The notes below the pieces were generated by a model. It was not told the DNA's origin and did no database searches. It worked only from the letters and a program-made list of their open reading frames with translations. A stretch of 36,147 nt of DNA from contig JAOINQ010000003.1 of the NCBI GenBank assembly GCA_028139685.1, forward strand, positions 1 through 36,147, in the 5' to 3' direction. Position 1 is the stretch's first letter. Each line of letters opens with the position of its first letter. Shown here piece by piece: positions 16,912 to 25,594 of the stretch. The position numbers and the translations under genes were made by a program. Source of the DNA: Betaproteobacteria bacterium (GTDB taxonomy: Bacteria; Pseudomonadota; Gammaproteobacteria; Burkholderiales; Burkholderiaceae_A).

Positions 16912-17295
16912 GTGACGAACGTTTTTCAAAAGATGTTTTTTGGTCCAACTATTGCAGGAATAGCTTTTCTTTGTATAGGCTCTTATTTAATTAATAATGT
17001 GTCTGCTCAAGAGGGTATTCCTATTACATGTGTACCAAACAATGGTGTTAAATTTGAAGGCGTTGATTCCGATAAGCTTATAGTTTCCCAAAATAGTGTT
17101 CCTCTTGCTGTTGTGTACGTATCCGGCTACATGCCAAGACCACCCTATACTTTCAAATTTTTCGGACCAGAGTTGTGTGATAGAGGAGCAAATTCAATTT
17201 TGATGATCAAAGGTGGGTTTTACCGGGCTACATTTATAAAGTACTTCGAACCTCCGACCCTAGGGGATGAAACTGCGCTCGCCGGGCAAAACTAG
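16912..17295 (+). CDS. small exported protein, unknown function, with a very strong ribosome binding site
   Basis: This is a 127-residue protein, starting at GTG 16912 as set by the Shine-Dalgarno match. The N-terminus contains a hydrophobic segment (IAGIAFLCIGSYLI) followed by NNVSAQ-EG, a plausible signal peptidase I site. The mature domain of about 95 residues holds two cysteines (TCVPNNG and ELCDRG) that could form one disulphide. It also has a proline- and aromatic-rich centre (GYMPRPPYTFKFFGP). I recognise no family. It lies 43 nt after the aminopeptidase-like gene and converges on the thioesterase gene. The strong ribosome site suggests an abundant periplasmic protein; this is inference. 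Confidence 0.65.
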   Translation: MTNVFQKMFFGPTIAGIAFLCIGSYLINNVSAQEGIPITCVPNNGVKFEGVDSDKLIVSQNSVPLAVVYVSGYMPRPPYTFKFFGPELCDRGANSILMIKGGFYRATFIKYFEPPTLGDETALAGQN

Positions 17296-17320
17296 ATTAT
17301 TCACCAGTCAGCATCAGGCT

Positions 17321-17863
17321 CTATTTTCTTTCATTTCTTCCCAATAAAGAAAGTCTCGAACTTTTCCATTCTGTGAGCCAAGGATAGGTGTCAGGTTGGT
17401 CATTGGAATCGTAAAGTGTGTCCAGAATCTCATTAGTCTCTAAGGGGCCCTTCTGTTTTGACAATATCCGCGCTTTGACCATAGCTCCGGCATATATCTC
17501 GCCCTTTTTTTTAAATTGTTGTTGAATATAAAAATTCTTGGCATCCCATCCGTGAAGCTTTGTTTCTAAAAGTACAGAATCAAATAAATCAAGCGATTTT
17601 CCAAAGCTTATTTTTTCATCGGCAACCACTGGAAACCAATTGTTTTGTTTCATGACTGAAAACATCCCACTACGATTCAGCAAATCAAGCCGTCCAATAT
17701 CCATCCATGCAAAATAACGTGCGTTATTCATGTGAAAGTTTAGATCTAAATCGCTCGGCAAGACTCGGAATGGAGTTATGCAAGTATCCATAAACTCGAT
17801 TTTTTTCCTGAACCTTTTCGCAATTAATGTGTAGACTAAACGTCCCCAAAGATTTAAATTCAT
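17321..17863 (-). CDS. hotdog-fold acyl-CoA thioesterase family protein
   Basis: This is a 180-residue protein with the 4-hydroxybenzoyl-CoA thioesterase-like signature SDLDLNFHMNNARYFAWMD (residues 37-55), which includes the catalytic-region Asp and the H-M-N-N-A-R-Y helix start. A basic, hydrophobic N-terminal extension (LWGRLVYTLIAKRFRKK) precedes it, as in THEM6-like thioesterases. The expected reaction is hydrolysis of acyl-CoA thioesters; substrate chain length is unknown. It is encoded divergently from the RraA-family gene and converges with the small exported gene. No partner gene indicates a pathway. Confidence 0.8.
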   Translation of the reverse strand: MNLNLWGRLVYTLIAKRFRKKIEFMDTCITPFRVLPSDLDLNFHMNNARYFAWMDIGRLDLLNRSGMFSVMKQNNWFPVVADEKISFGKSLDLFDSVLLETKLHGWDAKNFYIQQQFKKKGEIYAGAMVKARILSKQKGPLETNEILDTLYDSNDQPDTYPWLTEWKSSRLSLLGRNERK

Positions 17864-17916
17864 AGCAGATTATTGTACTCTCTATTTAATGAAAATTTTA
17901 AATGGGAATGAAATAA

Positions 17917-18405
17917 GTGAAACTAACTGCTGATGTTTGTGACGGAAATGAAGACGAGATAGATAACGGGTCTGTTCAAGTTTTAGCGATACCTTTGAAT
18001 ATGTATGGGCGCAGAAAGCATATTCTTGGTCAGGTGGTTACCGTAAAGGCATTTGAGGACAACTCTTTCGTTAGAAAAACTCTTGAAGAGGACGGAGAAA
18101 ATCGGGTCTTAGTTGTGGATGGAGGGGGTAGTCGAAGATGTGCTTTGATGGGAGGAAACTTAGCAGTTTTGGCAAAAAAAAATGGTTGGCAAGGGGCAAT
18201 TATTTTTGGGTGCGTTCGTGATTCTGTCGAGCTAATGGATACGGATATAGGTATTTGGGCTGTTGGTACTTCACCTGTCAAGAGCAAGAAAGCCAACGTA
18301 GGCTCGATAAACAAACCCATTAAAATCGAGAATTGTTCGATAAAGCCTGGTCTTTTTTGTGTCGCTGACTCAGATGGAGTAATTTTTTTAAAGCAAGCAC
18401 CGTAG
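17917..18405 (+). CDS. rraA: RraA family protein (RNase E inhibitor / 4-hydroxy-4-methyl-2-oxoglutarate aldolase family)
   Basis: This 162-residue protein aligns end to end with the RraA family. It has an N-terminal TADVCD, GQVVTVKAFEDNS at 38-50, and the glycine-rich ligand loop VLVVDGGGSRRCALMGGNLA (64-83). GCVRDS (98-103) contains R101 and D102, equivalent to the pyruvate-binding Arg and metal-binding Asp of the aldolases. The retained R-D pair means aldolase activity is possible. In E. coli the same fold binds RNase E and inhibits it. RNase E is encoded 8 kb away in this window. The GTG start has only a weak GGGAATG ribosome site. It lies 91 nt upstream of parE. Which role applies cannot be settled from sequence. 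Confidence 0.85.
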   Translation: MKLTADVCDGNEDEIDNGSVQVLAIPLNMYGRRKHILGQVVTVKAFEDNSFVRKTLEEDGENRVLVVDGGGSRRCALMGGNLAVLAKKNGWQGAIIFGCVRDSVELMDTDIGIWAVGTSPVKSKKANVGSINKPIKIENCSIKPGLFCVADSDGVIFLKQAP

Positions 18406-18496
18406 AGTAGTTTCTAATTAAAAAAAAACAAATTTGATTACCATATTTTGTATTATTTAATTTTCGTTAATAAGCATGAGGAGATGTTTTAGATAA

Positions 18497-20455
18497 ATGG
18501 CAAGGGTAAAACGGTATGATGAATCTTCGATTTCAGTTCTAAAGGGTTTGGAGCCTGTCAAACAAAGGCCTGGCATGTATACAAGAACCGAGAATCCGCT
18601 ACACATCTTACAAGAAGTTATTGATAATAGCGCGGACGAGGCAATAGGAGGATATGCTACTGAGATTTCCATAGAATGCCATGATGACAAGAGTTTTTCT
18701 GTTAGTGATAACGGTAGAGGGATTCCAGTTGGAGTGCATCCAGATGAGAAAATTTCCACTATAGAGCTTGTATTTACGCGTTTGCACGCAGGAGGAAAAT
18801 TTAATAAGGATAATAACAGTAGTTATAATTTTTCAGGTGGTCTCCATGGCGTTGGAGTTTCGGTAACGAATGCATTGTCAAATAAATTGGAAGCTAACGT
18901 TTCTCGAGGGGGTTGCCAATGGAAAATTGTTTTTGAGAATGGTAGCGTTGTTGAACCTTTAACAAAAATAAAAAGAACAAAGGCAAATGGAACAAAAATT
19001 AGAGTTTGGCCAAACGCTAAGTATTTTGATGAATTGAACATATCTTTAGCACAACTAGAAAAGTCACTCCTCACGAAAGCAATATTGCTTCCGGGCGTCA
19101 GGATTAATTTACACGATGAAAAACGAAAACTAAAATCTTCATGGTGCTTTAACAATGGAGCTGAAGAATACTTTTCATCAATTATAAGTAAGGATCATCT
19201 AGTTGTACCTGTTTGGCAGTGTGAGAAATATGTGGAAGGAAAGTCTAGTTTCCATGTAGGCGAAGGATTCCAAGCACTCTTGGCATTCACAGAGACAGGG
19301 CAAAATACTCAAGAGGCTTTTGTGAATTTAATCCCCACAACAGGCTCTGGTACTCACGTTTCAGGGTTTAGAGAAGGGATTTTTGCTGCTGTGAAAGGAT
19401 TTGTAGACAAACAAGGTATGACGATTAAGGGAGTCAAGCTCTCATCGGATGATGTTTTTCAGAGGGCGAGCTTTTTTCTGTCTTGTAAAGTCTTTGACCC
19501 GCAATTTCAAGGCCAAACTAAGGAAAGATTGTCAAATCGAGAAACGCAAAAATTATTATCATCATTTAGCAAAGACTCTTTTGAAATTTGGTTGCATAAC
19601 AACGTTAACCATGGACGGAAAATTGCAGAATTAGTTTTAGCCAACGCACAAAACAGACAAAAAAACCAAAGGTTAAATGAAAAAAGGAAAGTTTCAAGTA
19701 TTGCAATCCTTCCCGGAAAGCTAACAGACTGCGAATCGAAAAGACTGGATGAAAATGAACTGTTTTTAGTAGAAGGTGATTCAGCGGGAGGGTCAGCAAA
19801 AATGGGGCGTAACAAGAATTTCCAAGCTATTCTTCCATTGAGAGGAAAAATTCTCAACAGCTGGGAATTAGATAAAGTTAAATTGCTTTCAAATCGAGAG
19901 ATATCCAATATTTCCATTGCTTTAGGGATTTCGCCCCACCAAAAACATGAAGATTATGATGAAGGTGATCTTAGGTATGGAAAAATCTGTATTTTGGCGG
20001 ATGCTGATGTTGATGGATCTCACATACAAGTACTGTTAATTACTCTCTTTCTAAAACACTTTCCTGGACTCGTAAAAAATGGCCGTCTATTTGTTGCGCA
20101 ACCACCTTTGTATCGAATTGATATAAAGGGAAAATACAGAAAAGAATTCGGGGAAAAGGTTTATGTGCGTGATGAAAATGAATTGCAGAGAAGGTTTAAA
20201 ACATTTGACCAAAAACGGGTTCCAAAAGATGCGCTAAGTTTTTCTCGATTTAAAGGTTTGGGAGAAATGAGTGCTCAGCAATTGTGGGAAACAACTTTAG
20301 ATCCGATAAGTAGACAGCTATTAAGAGTAAGCATCCATAACGATCGAAAAGGGTTGACAGAGAAAAAAATTAACTTACTTATGTCTAAAACAGAATCTTC
20401 CGCTAGAAAAAAATGGATGCAAGAAAAAGGTAACAACGCTTCGATAGATGTCTAA
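18497..20455 (+). CDS. parE: DNA topoisomerase IV subunit B (ATPase subunit)
   Basis: This is a 652-residue GHKL ATPase that powers decatenation of daughter chromosomes with ParC. The ATP site is visible as QEVIDNSADEA, DNGRGIPV and GGLHGVGVSVTNALS. The TOPRIM domain has LVEGDSAGGSAK and DADVDGSH (the metal-binding acidic triad), and the C-terminus has SRFKGLGEMSAQQLWETT. The N-terminal LKGLEPVKQRPGMYTRTENP is the ParE rather than GyrB form. The length is normal for proteobacterial ParE. GAGGAG lies 13 nt before the ATG, a longish spacing. A weak promoter (TTGATT at 18434, 17 nt, TTAATT at 18457) may lie upstream. parC follows after 6 nt, so the two subunits form an operon. Confidence 0.96.
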   Translation: MARVKRYDESSISVLKGLEPVKQRPGMYTRTENPLHILQEVIDNSADEAIGGYATEISIECHDDKSFSVSDNGRGIPVGVHPDEKISTIELVFTRLHAGGKFNKDNNSSYNFSGGLHGVGVSVTNALSNKLEANVSRGGCQWKIVFENGSVVEPLTKIKRTKANGTKIRVWPNAKYFDELNISLAQLEKSLLTKAILLPGVRINLHDEKRKLKSSWCFNNGAEEYFSSIISKDHLVVPVWQCEKYVEGKSSFHVGEGFQALLAFTETGQNTQEAFVNLIPTTGSGTHVSGFREGIFAAVKGFVDKQGMTIKGVKLSSDDVFQRASFFLSCKVFDPQFQGQTKERLSNRETQKLLSSFSKDSFEIWLHNNVNHGRKIAELVLANAQNRQKNQRLNEKRKVSSIAILPGKLTDCESKRLDENELFLVEGDSAGGSAKMGRNKNFQAILPLRGKILNSWELDKVKLLSNREISNISIALGISPHQKHEDYDEGDLRYGKICILADADVDGSHIQVLLITLFLKHFPGLVKNGRLFVAQPPLYRIDIKGKYRKEFGEKVYVRDENELQRRFKTFDQKRVPKDALSFSRFKGLGEMSAQQLWETTLDPISRQLLRVSIHNDRKGLTEKKINLLMSKTESSARKKWMQEKGNNASIDV

Positions 20456-20461
20456 ATAAAT

Positions 20462-22780
20462 ATGCCAAAGAAAGAAAAAAACAATTTAACTCTTAACCTA
20501 AGTGTAGCGAGTGTCGGAAAATTTCATGACGTTTCCCTGTCAAATTTTGCTGAGAAGGCTTACTTAGATTACGCTTTGTCTGTAGTACATGGTAGAGCAA
20601 TACCTAAATTATCGGATGGTTTAAAACCAGTACAACGTCGATTACTTTACTCTATGGTTGAAATGTCTCTCAGTTCTGATGCTAAACCTGTTAAGTCTGC
20701 AAGGGTTGTAGGAGACGTACTTGGAAAATTTCACCCTCATGGAGACCAATCTGCTTATGAAGCAATGGTGAGAATGTCGCAAGATTTTGTAATGCGTTAT
20801 CCCCTGATAGATGGACAAGGAAATTTTGGTTCTAGAGATGGAGATGGCGCAGCGGCGATGAGATATACAGAGGCAAGGCTTACAGCTTTTGCTAACGTAT
20901 TGTTGGATGAAATTGGATTTGATACTGTTTCATTCCTACCAAATTATGATGGTTCGTATCAAGAACCTCAAGAATTGCCGGCAAGACTTCCTCTTTGTCT
21001 AATTAACGGCGCTTCAGGAATTGCGGTAGGATTGTCAACGGAAATCCCTTCTCACAATATAGGCGAAATTGCAGATGGACTAGTAGCGATATTAGATAAT
21101 CGAAAAATTTCGCATGAAGAGCTTTTAAACATTATTCCAGGCCCTGATTTTCCAGGTGGGGGACAAGTAATTAATTCTAGGTCAGAGTTTGAAGAAATTT
21201 ATCTCACTGGGAAAGGAACATTCATAACACAGGGTAGATGGTTTTTTGAAGAACTAGGTAGGAGTCAGTGGCGACTTGTGTTTACAGCATTACCTCACGG
21301 AGTTTCAGTGCAGAAGGTCTTGGAAGAAATTGATGAGCTAACAAATCCAAAAATAAAAGCGAATAAAAAATCATTAACAACTGAGCAAAATAAACAAAAA
21401 ACATTGATAATGAGCTATCTTTTGTCTGTCAGGGATGAATCCGATAAAAATGCGAACGTTAGGTTAGTTTTCGAGCCAAAAAATTCAAAAATAAGTAAGG
21501 AAGAGTTCATTCAACTTTTATTGAGTAAAACTTCCTTGCAGTCATCTTCTTCTGTCAATCTGGTGTTACTTGATTTAGAAAATAAACCAAAGCAGCTTTC
21601 CTTAAGAGAGATTTTATTCCAGTGGTTAGAATTTAGAGTGAAAATTGTGAAAGCAAAATTCGCTTTTAAATTAAGGATAGTTCAAAAACGCCTCCATATT
21701 TTACATGGTCGTATTAAGATTTTAGAGGCGATAGCAGAAGTAATCAAAATCATTCAACAGTCTGACAATCCAAAAACAAAACTTATGAAACGATTTGCAT
21801 TGGATCAGGAGCAAGTACAAGATATTCTTGAGATGAGGCTGAGGCAATTAGCAAAAATTGAGTTGTTAAATATTAAGGCTGAGATTGCTAAAAAAAAGGA
21901 AGAAGAGTCTATATATTTAAAGGTTTTGAAAAGCAAAAAAAGTCTCGAAGAACAGACGAAAAAGGAGATTTTGTCACTAAAAAAACTATTCGGTGATGAA
22001 AGAAAAACTTTGCTCAAGGAATCTACAAAAGTAACGTTTGAAGCTGAGGTTTCTGAGGAAAAAATTACAGTAGTAATTTCTTACAATGGCTGGATTACCA
22101 TTAAGAATGGTCATGATGTCAAGATTTCAAAAATTCAGTTTAAAACAGGGGATCAATACAATCTCTTATTCGAATGTACTAATCTAGATTATCTAATCTC
22201 TTTCTCCACAAGTGGCAGGGTTTATTCTAGAGCTTTGCTGGACCTCTCAGAAATGAAGATTTCGGAGCTGCCATTCAGTTCTCTAGTAGAACCAGCTCCT
22301 AATGAGTCGTTTCATGCGTTTTTTGTCGGCAAGTCAAACGATAGATTTATTATTATTACACAGTACGGAAAGGGGCTAAGTAGTAAAATGGAAAAAGTTT
22401 TGTCAAAAACTAGGGTTGGAAAAGCTTTTTTAAAACTCGACGATGGCGATAAACCATTAACAATCATGCCTATTCCAAAGGAGGAATCGGCTTTGGCGTT
22501 ACTTACAAATTTAGGTTACCTACTGGTAATCGGCACTAGTAGCGTTAAAGAATTGTTAGCTGGAGGAAGAGGTGTTAAATTAATTGGCTTAAGACCAGGA
22601 GATCAAATTAGATCGGCTTGTCTTGTTGGAGAGACTGGTCTAGAGTTTAGAGCATTAACAAAAAAAGGACAGAGTAGGGTCCTTAAGTTGAGTCGAAATA
22701 AACTACTCGAGTTTATTGGTAAAAGGTCACAAAAAGGAAGAAAAGTAAATTCAGGATTGACAATAGAAAGTATGAAATAG
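20462..22780 (+). CDS. parC: DNA topoisomerase IV subunit A (DNA-cleaving subunit)
   Basis: This 772-residue protein partners ParE. The winged-helix catalytic core holds RAIPKLSDGLKPVQRR, the helix motif GKFHPHGDQSAYEAM, and the DNA-cleaving tyrosine Y135 in AAMRYTEARL. A long coiled-coil arm follows (about residues 390-520), and then a degenerate beta-pinwheel C-terminal domain, as expected for ParC rather than GyrA. Position Q96 corresponds to E. coli S80, the main quinolone contact, while the equivalent of E84 (E100) is kept. Q at this site is, to my knowledge, normal in Burkholderiales ParC. There is no clear ribosome site, so translation is probably coupled to parE 6 nt upstream. Confidence 0.96.
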   Translation: MPKKEKNNLTLNLSVASVGKFHDVSLSNFAEKAYLDYALSVVHGRAIPKLSDGLKPVQRRLLYSMVEMSLSSDAKPVKSARVVGDVLGKFHPHGDQSAYEAMVRMSQDFVMRYPLIDGQGNFGSRDGDGAAAMRYTEARLTAFANVLLDEIGFDTVSFLPNYDGSYQEPQELPARLPLCLINGASGIAVGLSTEIPSHNIGEIADGLVAILDNRKISHEELLNIIPGPDFPGGGQVINSRSEFEEIYLTGKGTFITQGRWFFEELGRSQWRLVFTALPHGVSVQKVLEEIDELTNPKIKANKKSLTTEQNKQKTLIMSYLLSVRDESDKNANVRLVFEPKNSKISKEEFIQLLLSKTSLQSSSSVNLVLLDLENKPKQLSLREILFQWLEFRVKIVKAKFAFKLRIVQKRLHILHGRIKILEAIAEVIKIIQQSDNPKTKLMKRFALDQEQVQDILEMRLRQLAKIELLNIKAEIAKKKEEESIYLKVLKSKKSLEEQTKKEILSLKKLFGDERKTLLKESTKVTFEAEVSEEKITVVISYNGWITIKNGHDVKISKIQFKTGDQYNLLFECTNLDYLISFSTSGRVYSRALLDLSEMKISELPFSSLVEPAPNESFHAFFVGKSNDRFIIITQYGKGLSSKMEKVLSKTRVGKAFLKLDDGDKPLTIMPIPKEESALALLTNLGYLLVIGTSSVKELLAGGRGVKLIGLRPGDQIRSACLVGETGLEFRALTKKGQSRVLKLSRNKLLEFIGKRSQKGRKVNSGLTIESMK

Positions 22781-22783
22781 GTT

Positions 22784-22810
22784 CTTGTTTTTCTTTCTAA
22801 CGCCCCAAAC
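22784..22810 (+). promoter_or_regulatory. sigma-32 (RpoH)-like heat-shock promoter of htpG
   Basis: CTTGTTT (22784-22790) is followed after 12 nt by CCCCAAAC (22803-22810). The heat-shock consensus is CTTGAAA and CCCCATNT with a similar gap. The predicted start point lies about 25 nt before the htpG ATG. htpG is a classic member of the sigma-32 regulon, which supports the call. Confidence 0.55.
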
Positions 22811-22840
22811 TATGCAAATAAGTTGTTAAAAAGGTTAACT

Positions 22841-24835
22841 ATGTCAAAAGAAAACTTAGAATTTCAGACCGAAGTGAGTCAACTTTTGAATCTTATGATT
22901 CACTCACTTTACAGTAACAGAGAAATTTTCCTCAGGGAGTTAATATCAAACGCATCGGATGCGTGCGATAAATTGAGAGTTGAAGCCTTAGCAGATGATT
23001 CACTGTACGAGGGAAATTCGGATTTCAATATTGAGATCACATTCAATGAAAAAGAGCGGACACTTACCATAAGTGACTCGGGTGTGGGCATGTCAAAGGA
23101 AGAGGTTGTTGCAAATCTTGGCACCATTGCGAAATCAGGCACGAAAGAGTTTTTTAGCAAATTATCGGGAGATAGTGCAAAAGACTCCGCCTTGATCGGG
23201 CAATTTGGTGTTGGTTTTTACTCAGCCTTCATAGTCGCACAAAAAGTGGTGGTTCATACCAGAAGGGCAGGGTTATCTCCTGATGAAGCTGTTTTATGGG
23301 AGTCTGATGGTCAAACTGGTTTCAGTGTTCAAGCCGCAAAAAAGGAAAGCAGAGGGACGGAAGTTACTTTGCATTTAAGAAGCGCGGGGGATATTGACGG
23401 TGAAAAGTCTCACGACGATTTACTTTCTCATTGGAAGTTGAGTGAAATAATTTCAAAATATTCAGACCACATTGCCATACCCATTAAAATGAAAAAACAG
23501 CAATGGGACGAAAAAAAATCTGCGTACAAGGAACTAGAAACCTGGGAACAGGTGAATAAAGCCTCGGCTCTGTGGACTAGGCAGAAAAAGGATATTACAG
23601 AAACGCAATACCATGAATTTTTCAAATCATTATCAAATACTTCCGATGACCCGCTAGCCTATAGTCATAACCGTGTAGAGGGAAGATCTGAATACACCCA
23701 ACTGCTTTTTATTCCTAAAAAAGCTCCTTTTGATTTGTATGATAGGCAACAAAAACATGGGCTAAAGTTGTATGTTAAGCGGGTTTTCATTATGGATGAT
23801 GCGGAGCAGCTGTTGCCAAATTACTTGAGGTTTGTTAAGGGAGTTGTAGATTCGAGTGACCTACCATTAAATATTTCACGGGAAATTTTACAGGAAAGTC
23901 GTGATATAAAATCAATTCGCGATGGCTGTACGAAAAGGGTTTTGAATATGATAACTGATCTTTCAGAAAAGTCTCCTGATAAATTCTTAGATTTTTGGAA
24001 GGAATTTGGACAGTGTTTGAAAGAAGGTTTTGGTGAAGATTTCTCAAACAAGGAAAAGTTAGCCAAACTTGTTCGTTTTAAAAGTTCAACTCATAGCAGT
24101 GAAAACGACTTCGTTTCGCTCGAAGATTACATTGCTAGGATGAAACAAGGGCAGGAAAAGATTTATGTGATCACCGGGGAATCTACTCAGGCTGTCCTGT
24201 CTAGCCCGCACCTTGAGATATTTAAGAAGAAAGATATCGAGGTATTACTATTGACAGATAGGGTTGATGAATGGGTGTTGAATTTTCTTAATGAATTTGA
24301 AGGGAAAGCTATTCAGTCAATTACTAAGGGCGCGCTAGATTTGGATAAAATTGAATCCAATAAAACTAAAGATTCAGAGCCTGAAAATGTGGATAATTCT
24401 GATAAATTCAAAGTGGTTATCGAAAAGGCAGCTAAGGTGCTTGGGAGTTCGGTGAAGGAAGTTCGATTAAGTAATAGATTGACAGACTCTGCTTGTTGTT
24501 TAATATCTGACGAGAATGATGTCAGCGGACATTTGGAACGGCTCCTAAAATCTGCCGGACAAAATATCCCTGAACGCAAGCCCATTTTGGAAATTAACCC
24601 GACCCATCCATTAGTAGAACAATTGTTTAACGAAAGTGAGCAGGGAGGGGGAAATATAGTGGGAGCAGACGGTTCGAATGTTTCTGATGGAATTACTGAC
24701 AAATTTAGTGATTTGATATTAGTTTTGTTTGACCAGGCATTGCTTGCCGAAGGAGGGCAACTTCAAGATCCATCACTTTTTGTCAAGAGACTTAATGGTT
24801 TTCTCTTAGATGGATTACGCAAAAAGTCTGTCTGA
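22841..24835 (+). CDS. htpG: HSP90-family chaperone HtpG
   Basis: This is a 664-residue cytosolic ATP-dependent chaperone. The N-terminal GHKL ATPase is complete: RELISNASDACDKLR, DSGVGMSKEEV, GTIAKSGTKEF and GQFGVGFYSAFIVA. The middle domain has RVFIMDDAEQLLPNYLRFVKG and VDSSDLPLNISREILQ with the catalytic-loop arginine. The C-terminal dimerisation domain ends with FVKRLNGFLLDGL. ATG 22841 with AAGG upstream is preferred over a TTG at 22823, which would add six residues and fall too close to the predicted transcript start. It is slightly longer than E. coli HtpG because of linker insertions. It is probably a single-gene heat-shock unit. The cytochrome gene follows after 33 nt. Confidence 0.95.
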   Translation: MSKENLEFQTEVSQLLNLMIHSLYSNREIFLRELISNASDACDKLRVEALADDSLYEGNSDFNIEITFNEKERTLTISDSGVGMSKEEVVANLGTIAKSGTKEFFSKLSGDSAKDSALIGQFGVGFYSAFIVAQKVVVHTRRAGLSPDEAVLWESDGQTGFSVQAAKKESRGTEVTLHLRSAGDIDGEKSHDDLLSHWKLSEIISKYSDHIAIPIKMKKQQWDEKKSAYKELETWEQVNKASALWTRQKKDITETQYHEFFKSLSNTSDDPLAYSHNRVEGRSEYTQLLFIPKKAPFDLYDRQQKHGLKLYVKRVFIMDDAEQLLPNYLRFVKGVVDSSDLPLNISREILQESRDIKSIRDGCTKRVLNMITDLSEKSPDKFLDFWKEFGQCLKEGFGEDFSNKEKLAKLVRFKSSTHSSENDFVSLEDYIARMKQGQEKIYVITGESTQAVLSSPHLEIFKKKDIEVLLLTDRVDEWVLNFLNEFEGKAIQSITKGALDLDKIESNKTKDSEPENVDNSDKFKVVIEKAAKVLGSSVKEVRLSNRLTDSACCLISDENDVSGHLERLLKSAGQNIPERKPILEINPTHPLVEQLFNESEQGGGNIVGADGSNVSDGITDKFSDLILVLFDQALLAEGGQLQDPSLFVKRLNGFLLDGLRKKSV

Positions 24836-24868
24836 AAGTGGTAAACTAATATCAACGGGATTTCCATT

Positions 24869-25231
24869 GTGTCAAGGACTAAAAAAATGGGTTATTTTTT
24901 GTACTTCAAATTTAAACACTTTACCTTGGGCTTTTTAGGTTTTTGGTTTTGTATCGGCATGAGCTCTGCAATGGCCGCAGGGGATATTGAGGCTGGTGCA
25001 AATAAGGTGTCCATGTGTGTAGGTTGTCACGGCATTCCGAATTATAAAACTGCCTTTCCTAAAACTTACAGAGTACCGCGGATTGCTGGGCAAAAGGTTG
25101 AATATTTGGTTTCGGCTCTGAAGGCATATAGAGGCGGTCAACGGAACCACCCGAGTATGAAAGCAGTGGCTGGCTCAATGACAGATCAGGATATTGCTGA
25201 TATCGCCGCGTATTATTCTAGTTTGAACTGA
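24869..25231 (+). CDS. exported monohaem cytochrome c (c553/c4-like domain 1)
   Basis: This is a 120-residue protein with a signal peptide ending MSSAMA-AG and one haem-binding motif, CVGCH, followed by GIPNYKTAFPK. A downstream Met (SMKAVAGSM) is the expected axial ligand, and the C-terminal helix DQDIADIAAYYSSL is typical of small class I cytochromes. It should carry electrons in the periplasm. The GTG start at 24869 has ACGGGA upstream; an ATG at 24887 is an alternative that keeps the signal peptide. The next gene, 14 nt downstream, is a second cytochrome of similar size. Together they look like the two halves of a dihaem cytochrome c4 encoded separately, a pairing I recall from Burkholderiales. 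Confidence 0.88.
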   Translation: MSRTKKMGYFLYFKFKHFTLGFLGFWFCIGMSSAMAAGDIEAGANKVSMCVGCHGIPNYKTAFPKTYRVPRIAGQKVEYLVSALKAYRGGQRNHPSMKAVAGSMTDQDIADIAAYYSSLN

Positions 25232-25245
25232 GGTTGGGATTCGTA

Positions 25246-25590
25246 ATGGAAAATCATAGGTTTTTAAAGTTGGTATTTTGTGTTTTTTTATTTAGCTCTG
25301 CTATTGGAAATGCTCTTACTATCAAACAAGCTGAAGAAAAAGCTAATCAGGTTTGTGCCGCATGCCACGGCAAAGATGGGGTTAACGGGGTTCTCCCCTC
25401 CTATCCTATAATCGCTGGCCAGTATGCAGATTATTTAAACCAGGCATTAATTGATTACAAGTCGGGAGCTAGAAAGAATGCGGTGATGGGAGGCATTGCT
25501 GCAACACTTACCAAGGAAGAGATGGCTGGATTAGCTCGTTATTTCGCTTCTCTACCTACTCCGCTAAATGACAAAAATAGAAAAGATTGA
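25246..25590 (+). CDS. exported monohaem cytochrome c (c553/c4-like domain 2)
   Basis: This 114-residue protein starts at ATG 25246 (GGGA 6 nt upstream); a TTG at 25234 is less likely. The signal peptide is LKLVFCVFLFSSAIGNA. The haem motif is CAACHG, the axial Met is probably in NAVMGGIAATL, and the terminal helix LARYFASL is conserved. It is paired with the preceding cytochrome gene and probably accepts electrons from it or from the same donor. The stop is only 4 nt from the end of the convergent moaA gene, leaving no room for a conventional terminator. Its partner oxidase is not encoded here. Confidence 0.88.
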   Translation: MENHRFLKLVFCVFLFSSAIGNALTIKQAEEKANQVCAACHGKDGVNGVLPSYPIIAGQYADYLNQALIDYKSGARKNAVMGGIAATLTKEEMAGLARYFASLPTPLNDKNRKD

Positions 25591-25594
25591 ATAG

